From NCBI GenBank assembly GCA_021844725.1, contig JAKBSX010000042.1, positions 1 to 10,845 on the forward strand: a stretch of 10,845 nt of DNA, in the 5' to 3' direction. The stretch is from Actinomycetes bacterium (GTDB lineage: Bacteria; Actinomycetota; Acidimicrobiia; Acidimicrobiales; Acidimicrobiaceae). Of this stretch, positions 7,604-10,845 are shown piece after piece (positions within the stretch are counted from its first letter, which is position 1; the number at the start of each line of letters is the position of its first letter). The position numbers were made by a program, and so were the translations under genes. The notes below the pieces were generated by a model, which was given only the letters and a program-made list of their open reading frames with translations, was not told the origin of the DNA and did no database searches.

Positions 7604-9332
7604 AACTTCAGTCATGTTCCAAGCTGGAACGCCCAGTTCCCTTCAACTTGATAGAGTCATAGGCGATGGTCTCACGTTGGGATACTCAAACAATGTTACC
7701 AAATTCCTGGGAGCTGTCAACGTACAGTATATAACGGCGACAAAATATGTCGATTGGCTGCAGCCTTCGGATGCGATTTACAATCCTGCCACCTCTTACT
7801 ACAGCATCTTTAACCAAACTGGAATCGGCATGCCGGTGTTCAATGGGCCATCGCAAAAAGTGTTCGAGTTGAGTGACATCTCTGGCAACGTCTCCTTTTC
7901 GCCCAATTACTATGTGTATTTCGGGAACAGCAGCCTGGTTTATGACGTGTTCAATGAACCGTGGTATCTTGGAGCATCTACTCCGCTCATAAATGGAAGC
8001 CAGAATGGACTGAACATAACACTCCTTGTAGAACATTCCAGCGGCATAATTTGCTCCCCATCAACTTTGTCCGAAATGTCCTCGTATTTGCTCAAAACTG
8101 CTTCGTCCAGCAATGTACCTGTGATTGTTATTGCAGATTATAATTCATTGAACTCTTCTTCAGTCATAAAGAACGAGGCACCATGGGTTTCAAGCAATGG
8201 TTATGCATTCTCAAGTTCAGGCTTTGATTCAATGATTCAAATCTCTACTGATGCTCAGAAGCTATTACGTTCTGGATTCCTTACAATTAATATCAGTTCC
8301 AGACAGATGCTTTTACCTTTTTCTTCGACCACTTTTGAGTACGGAACACATAAGCAGCGTCTTACGAATTTCGCTAACTCGACCCTGTTTGGGAAGATTC
8401 CGTGGACCAATATGAGCGTAGTATCGGCCGGTATAAACAACCAAGACAAATACCCTTATTCCGGATCTGCGGTTACTAATGGCAATGGGAGCGCGCTTCT
8501 CAACTGGACCTTTGTACCAAATAATGAAACGTACCAATACCTCAATTTCAATCTTTCCAATCTGTCTGGATGGAACGGGATTCGATTCTCTGCGAACGTC
8601 ACACTACCGCTTTCTTTTATTATGCAAGCAATTTACTCTGATGGAAATATCTTTTCAGTAAGAAGTTACCAAGTAGTAAACAAGAGCAACAACACTTCTG
8701 AGTTCTACCTATTCTTTCCTGCATCGCAGCAATATGCCCTCTACGCGCACAACTTAGATAGCATACAGAGATTTGCCATAGGATTCGATGGCAAATCTCC
8801 TGATTTCAACAGGCTTTTTATCGGAAATTTCTCATTCTTCAATTACTCAGGCAGCGCTAATTTTGAAAATTTTCAGCTCTATCAATTGAACAACTCCGGT
8901 GTGCAAGACTTGTCGATTTCGACGAATCGAATGAATCTCATCGATACCGTTACTTCAGTATTTGGTAGAAATAATAGCATGGTAAATATTGGGAGAGCAA
9001 TCGGCGATAAGAGTGCCCAAGTGGATCCAACTGCACTTTCGGTCGATTTGAATACCGCCGCTGGAGAATGGGGAATCCTTACTGCAGCCGAGACGTATAA
9101 CTCCTTGTGGAATCTACAGGCAAAAGTTGGATATCACCAGCACATCATAGTATATGTCGGGCTCAATGGATGGCTCATCAACACAACTGGGAACCTAAAG
9201 GGAAAGGTAATATATCTCGGTCAAAAGTATCTCGAACAAGGAATGATCATAGAAGGCGTGATGCTATCTGTAGTTATACCGCTAGTTTCGATAATGGCAT
9301 TTTCCCAAAAACGTAAGTGGTGGAGAAAGTGA
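7581..9332 (+). CDS. C-terminal outer domain and anchor of the GT-C-like protein (frameshifted continuation)
   Basis: This is the continuation of the gene begun at 6095. The readable frame enters at about 7569, and 7581 is merely the first ATG afterwards. About 580 residues follow, ending at TGA 9330-9332. The region is Ser/Asn/Tyr-rich, probably mostly beta structure, and contains about 25 N-x-S/T sequons, as expected for an exported, N-glycosylated archaeal domain. It ends in one hydrophobic helix (GMIIEGVMLSVVIPLVSIMAF) and the basic tail SQKRKWWRK, which fits a membrane anchor with a cytoplasmic end. It has no signal peptide of its own, so it needs the helices of the first part to reach the outer face, which argues against an independent gene. 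A reading from ATG 7368 would add about 65 out-of-frame residues and is rejected. I do not recognise the domain. Large archaeal GT-C proteins and mycobacterial AftD-type arabinosyltransferases have a similar plan of helices plus outer domain. Confidence 0.72.
   Translation: MSPYFMNRTSVMFQAGTPSSLQLDRVIGDGLTLGYSNNVTKFLGAVNVQYITATKYVDWLQPSDAIYNPATSYYSIFNQTGIGMPVFNGPSQKVFELSDISGNVSFSPNYYVYFGNSSLVYDVFNEPWYLGASTPLINGSQNGLNITLLVEHSSGIICSPSTLSEMSSYLLKTASSSNVPVIVIADYNSLNSSSVIKNEAPWVSSNGYAFSSSGFDSMIQISTDAQKLLRSGFLTINISSRQMLLPFSSTTFEYGTHKQRLTNFANSTLFGKIPWTNMSVVSAGINNQDKYPYSGSAVTNGNGSALLNWTFVPNNETYQYLNFNLSNLSGWNGIRFSANVTLPLSFIMQAIYSDGNIFSVRSYQVVNKSNNTSEFYLFFPASQQYALYAHNLDSIQRFAIGFDGKSPDFNRLFIGNFSFFNYSGSANFENFQLYQLNNSGVQDLSISTNRMNLIDTVTSVFGRNNSMVNIGRAIGDKSAQVDPTALSVDLNTAAGEWGILTAAETYNSLWNLQAKVGYHQHIIVYVGLNGWLINTTGNLKGKVIYLGQKYLEQGMIIEGVMLSVVIPLVSIMAFSQKRKWWRK
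9319..9325 (+). promoter_or_regulatory. Ribosome binding site deciding GTG 9329
   Basis: GGTGGAG sits 3 nt before GTG 9329. GTG codons at 9317 and 9320 are also in frame but overlap this site or lack one of their own. GTG 9329 overlaps the upstream TGA as GTGA, mirroring the ATGA junction at 4984. Confidence 0.5.
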
Positions 9333-10525
9333 AGATTGCAATTGTTTCCCGATGTTCTCAAGTTTTTCCTGATATAAGAGGAGGAGCAGATCTGACTGCG
9401 ATAGAATATGCCCTCGCGCTAGAAAGTACGTGTGATTCTGTTAGCTTCATAGGAAGAGGATCGTTAAGAGGGAATAACGGTAAATTAAATTTCATCAAGA
9501 TCAACAGCAGCATCCGCATCAATAGCAAATCGAAGATCATGTACTTCCTCAAAGCATTCATTCTCGTCGTGTGGTCCACAGTGGCGGCAGCAACGAACAT
9601 ACGGAAGGAAAGGCCCGCAATTGTGTATACATTTTCGAGCTTCACAACAATCATCCTTAAGCGAATGTTTAAGAATCTTCCTGTGGTATATACAGTAGTA
9701 GACCCTGTTTGCGCTTCTAGTGCATTTACGGGGCTCGAATCGGTTATAAGATATCTGAATAATTGGCTGATGGAAAAAAAAGCTATCATTGCTGCCGACT
9801 GGATAATTGCCATTTCAAACGACGTAAAAGAACAGATATTGCAACTGGGTTTGCTAGAAGACAAAGTCACTGTCCTGTACCCAATGCCAAATCCCTTTCT
9901 TGATGGTGAGATGTGTCTTGCAGATAACCAGAGTCTCAAGGACGTTATCAAAAGTCCATATATTCTCAGTGTAGGTTCTCAGATGGGTAGAAAGAGATTC
10001 GACATACTCATAGAAGCAACTAGATACGTCGACAACAGATTGAAATTGGTGCTCGTTGGAAACGGTTCTCAAAGAAAGTCTCTAGAGTTGCTTGCTTCAC
10101 TTAATGGGGTGAGAGAGAAAATAAAGTTCATAGACGGAGTCGACGACATTGCTCTATCTATCCTGTATAAGAATTCACAGCTCTACGTTCTAGTTTCGGA
10201 GCGCGAAGGTTTCCCGATCAGCACAGTTGAGTCCGCTACGCATGGAACACCTGTACTGTATTTCAATCCAAGTATCAGCACCGAAGAGTATCTCTCACAA
10301 CATTTTCTGGCGTTCAACAACATTTCTCCCGTTTTCATTGCAGAGAGAATAAACGAGCGTTTTAGAATGAAAAATGCTGGTGAAATGGATAGGATTGAGA
10401 CTTCCCGGTGGGCGAAAGGCTTTTTTAGTTCGACCGAAAAAATCAGAAAGGAACTTACTTTGTTAAATGAAACGCTGACCAATAACTTTATGAAGAAAAT
10501 AGGCTCGAACAGTTTATGGCGTTAA
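9329..10525 (+). CDS. GT4 family (GT-B fold) glycosyltransferase, last gene of the operon
   Basis: This is a 398-residue retaining glycosyltransferase of the GT4 type (402 if started at GTG 9317). It opens KIAIVSRCSQVFPDIRGGAD, the usual first strand plus Gly-rich acceptor loop (RGGAD near 17-21). The linker/second domain starts PYILSVGSQMGRKRFDILIEA (about 210-230), followed by LVLVGNGSQRKSLELL (240-255) and the EX7E motif (Glu293 to Glu301 in EGFPISTVE) with SATHGTPVLYF after it. These are complete GT4 hallmarks, so it should be active. A hydrophobic stretch around 71-88 (MYFLKAFILVVWSTVAAA) may dip into the membrane, as in several cytoplasmic GT4 enzymes that use lipid-linked acceptors. 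The GTG at 9329 was preferred because of GGTGGAG at 9319-9325 and the 4-nt stop/start overlap. The sugar and linkage cannot be told. It is the final gene of the block, and no gene follows. Confidence 0.88.
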   Translation: MKIAIVSRCSQVFPDIRGGADLTAIEYALALESTCDSVSFIGRGSLRGNNGKLNFIKINSSIRINSKSKIMYFLKAFILVVWSTVAAATNIRKERPAIVYTFSSFTTIILKRMFKNLPVVYTVVDPVCASSAFTGLESVIRYLNNWLMEKKAIIAADWIIAISNDVKEQILQLGLLEDKVTVLYPMPNPFLDGEMCLADNQSLKDVIKSPYILSVGSQMGRKRFDILIEATRYVDNRLKLVLVGNGSQRKSLELLASLNGVREKIKFIDGVDDIALSILYKNSQLYVLVSEREGFPISTVESATHGTPVLYFNPSISTEEYLSQHFLAFNNISPVFIAERINERFRMKNAGEMDRIETSRWAKGFFSSTEKIRKELTLLNETLTNNFMKKIGSNSLWR

Positions 10526-10845
10526 AGGCAAATGCAGCCGTGAGCACTTTTACTGAATATATAATGCCGAAGCGTAAACTCCTGGCTGGTGGCAATCTAT
10601 AATCACCAATATTGGACTTTACTACCTGCATAGTAAAATATGATTGAGTGATTGATGGTCGGACCTACCGAATAGTACCGCACAGAGCCCCGTGTAACAA
10701 GTCAGACCATTCTTTAGACAATAACACGAATGTGAAGATTGATCTACCTCCATAATTTCTCAGTCAATTACCGGAAAGGATTCACCATCATTCTGTATCA
10801 CGTGACAGGCCTATATTGACCAATAATGGCTGCGAAAGAAGGAAT
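10526..10845. other. Gene-free 3' flank
   Basis: No credible gene is visible in the last 320 nt. Open frames are at most about 45 codons on either strand and lack ribosome binding sites. It holds a TATA-like GAATATATAATG (10555-10566) followed by only 12 codons before a stop, two inverted repeats (10606-10637), and a small tandem TGATTGAG/TGATTGAT at 10641-10656. The sequence quality resembles the decayed stretches at 1-820 and 1976-2720. Confidence 0.4.
10606..10637. repeat. Two adjacent inverted repeats after the operon
   Basis: CCAATATTGG (10606-10615) is a perfect 10-bp palindrome. Two bases later TTTACTA (10618-10624) and TAGTAAA (10631-10637) form a perfect 7-bp stem around a 6-nt loop, CCTGCA. 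They start about 80 nt after the last stop codon. They could mark an RNA 3' end, a protein-binding site or the worn end of a mobile element. There is no strong T tract after them, so I do not call a terminator. Confidence 0.4.

Noticed and set aside
9317..9328. GTG 9317 or 9320 as start of the last glycosyltransferase
   Set aside because: GTG 9329 has GGTGGAG at the right spacing and forms a GTGA overlap with the upstream stop. The earlier codons lie in or before that site.
9358..9951. 197-codon open frame on the minus strand
   Set aside because: It lies wholly inside the GT4 gene on the + strand, which carries full family motifs. The minus-strand translation has none and is a shadow.
10741..10760. 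Minus-strand ATG starting a 44-codon frame in the 3' flank
   Set aside because: Cys-rich, with no Shine-Dalgarno-like site and no recognisable product.
1..10845. CRISPR array, tRNA or rRNA genes
   Set aside because: No regularly spaced repeats, no cloverleaf with a TTCRANY-type arm, and no rRNA-like conserved blocks were seen on either strand.

Overview
The window looks archaeal, and a euryarchaeote of the Thermoplasmata type is a reasonable but unproven guess. Supporting signs are a good TATA box (about 828-836) in place of bacterial -35/-10 elements, GTG starts next to GGTGA-type ribosome binding sites, heavy use of AGA/AGG (Arg) and ATA (Ile) codons, and a large membrane protein with an Asn-rich, sequon-dense outer domain. 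Every recognisable gene lies on the + strand, and all of them belong to sugar-nucleotide metabolism or glycan assembly.

Layout: 1-820 has no intact gene and reads like decayed DNA. A TATA box at about 828-836 precedes an extended-SDR sugar-nucleotide epimerase (902-1975) that resembles CDP-paratose 2-epimerase (tyvelose epimerase, RfbE type). Positions 1976-2720 are again gene-free, possibly with a worn transposase fragment. A family-2 glycosyltransferase (GTG start at 2794, to 3654) stands alone and is followed by a T-rich hairpin (3683-3713).

From 3824 to 10525 runs a tight block that looks like one operon: GT4-like glycosyltransferase, divergent GT4-like glycosyltransferase, a very large GT-C-like membrane protein, and a third GT4-like glycosyltransferase. 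Junctions overlap by 4 nt (ATGA at 4984), 20 nt (6095-6114) and 4 nt (GTGA at 9329), which suggests translational coupling. The membrane gene is broken by a frameshift near 7563-7574. Its two halves together would encode about 1,078 residues: roughly ten membrane spans, then an outer domain of about 550 residues, then a final membrane anchor. After 10525 there are two adjacent inverted repeats and no recognisable gene.

Functional reading (inference): the epimerase supplies an unusual nucleotide-sugar, the cytoplasmic GT2/GT4 enzymes build a lipid-linked oligosaccharide, and the GT-C protein would add or modify sugars on the outer face, using a lipid-phosphate-sugar donor. The product could be an N-glycan for surface glycoproteins or a membrane lipoglycan. 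The sequence does not decide which. I found no tRNA, rRNA, CRISPR array or intact insertion sequence.
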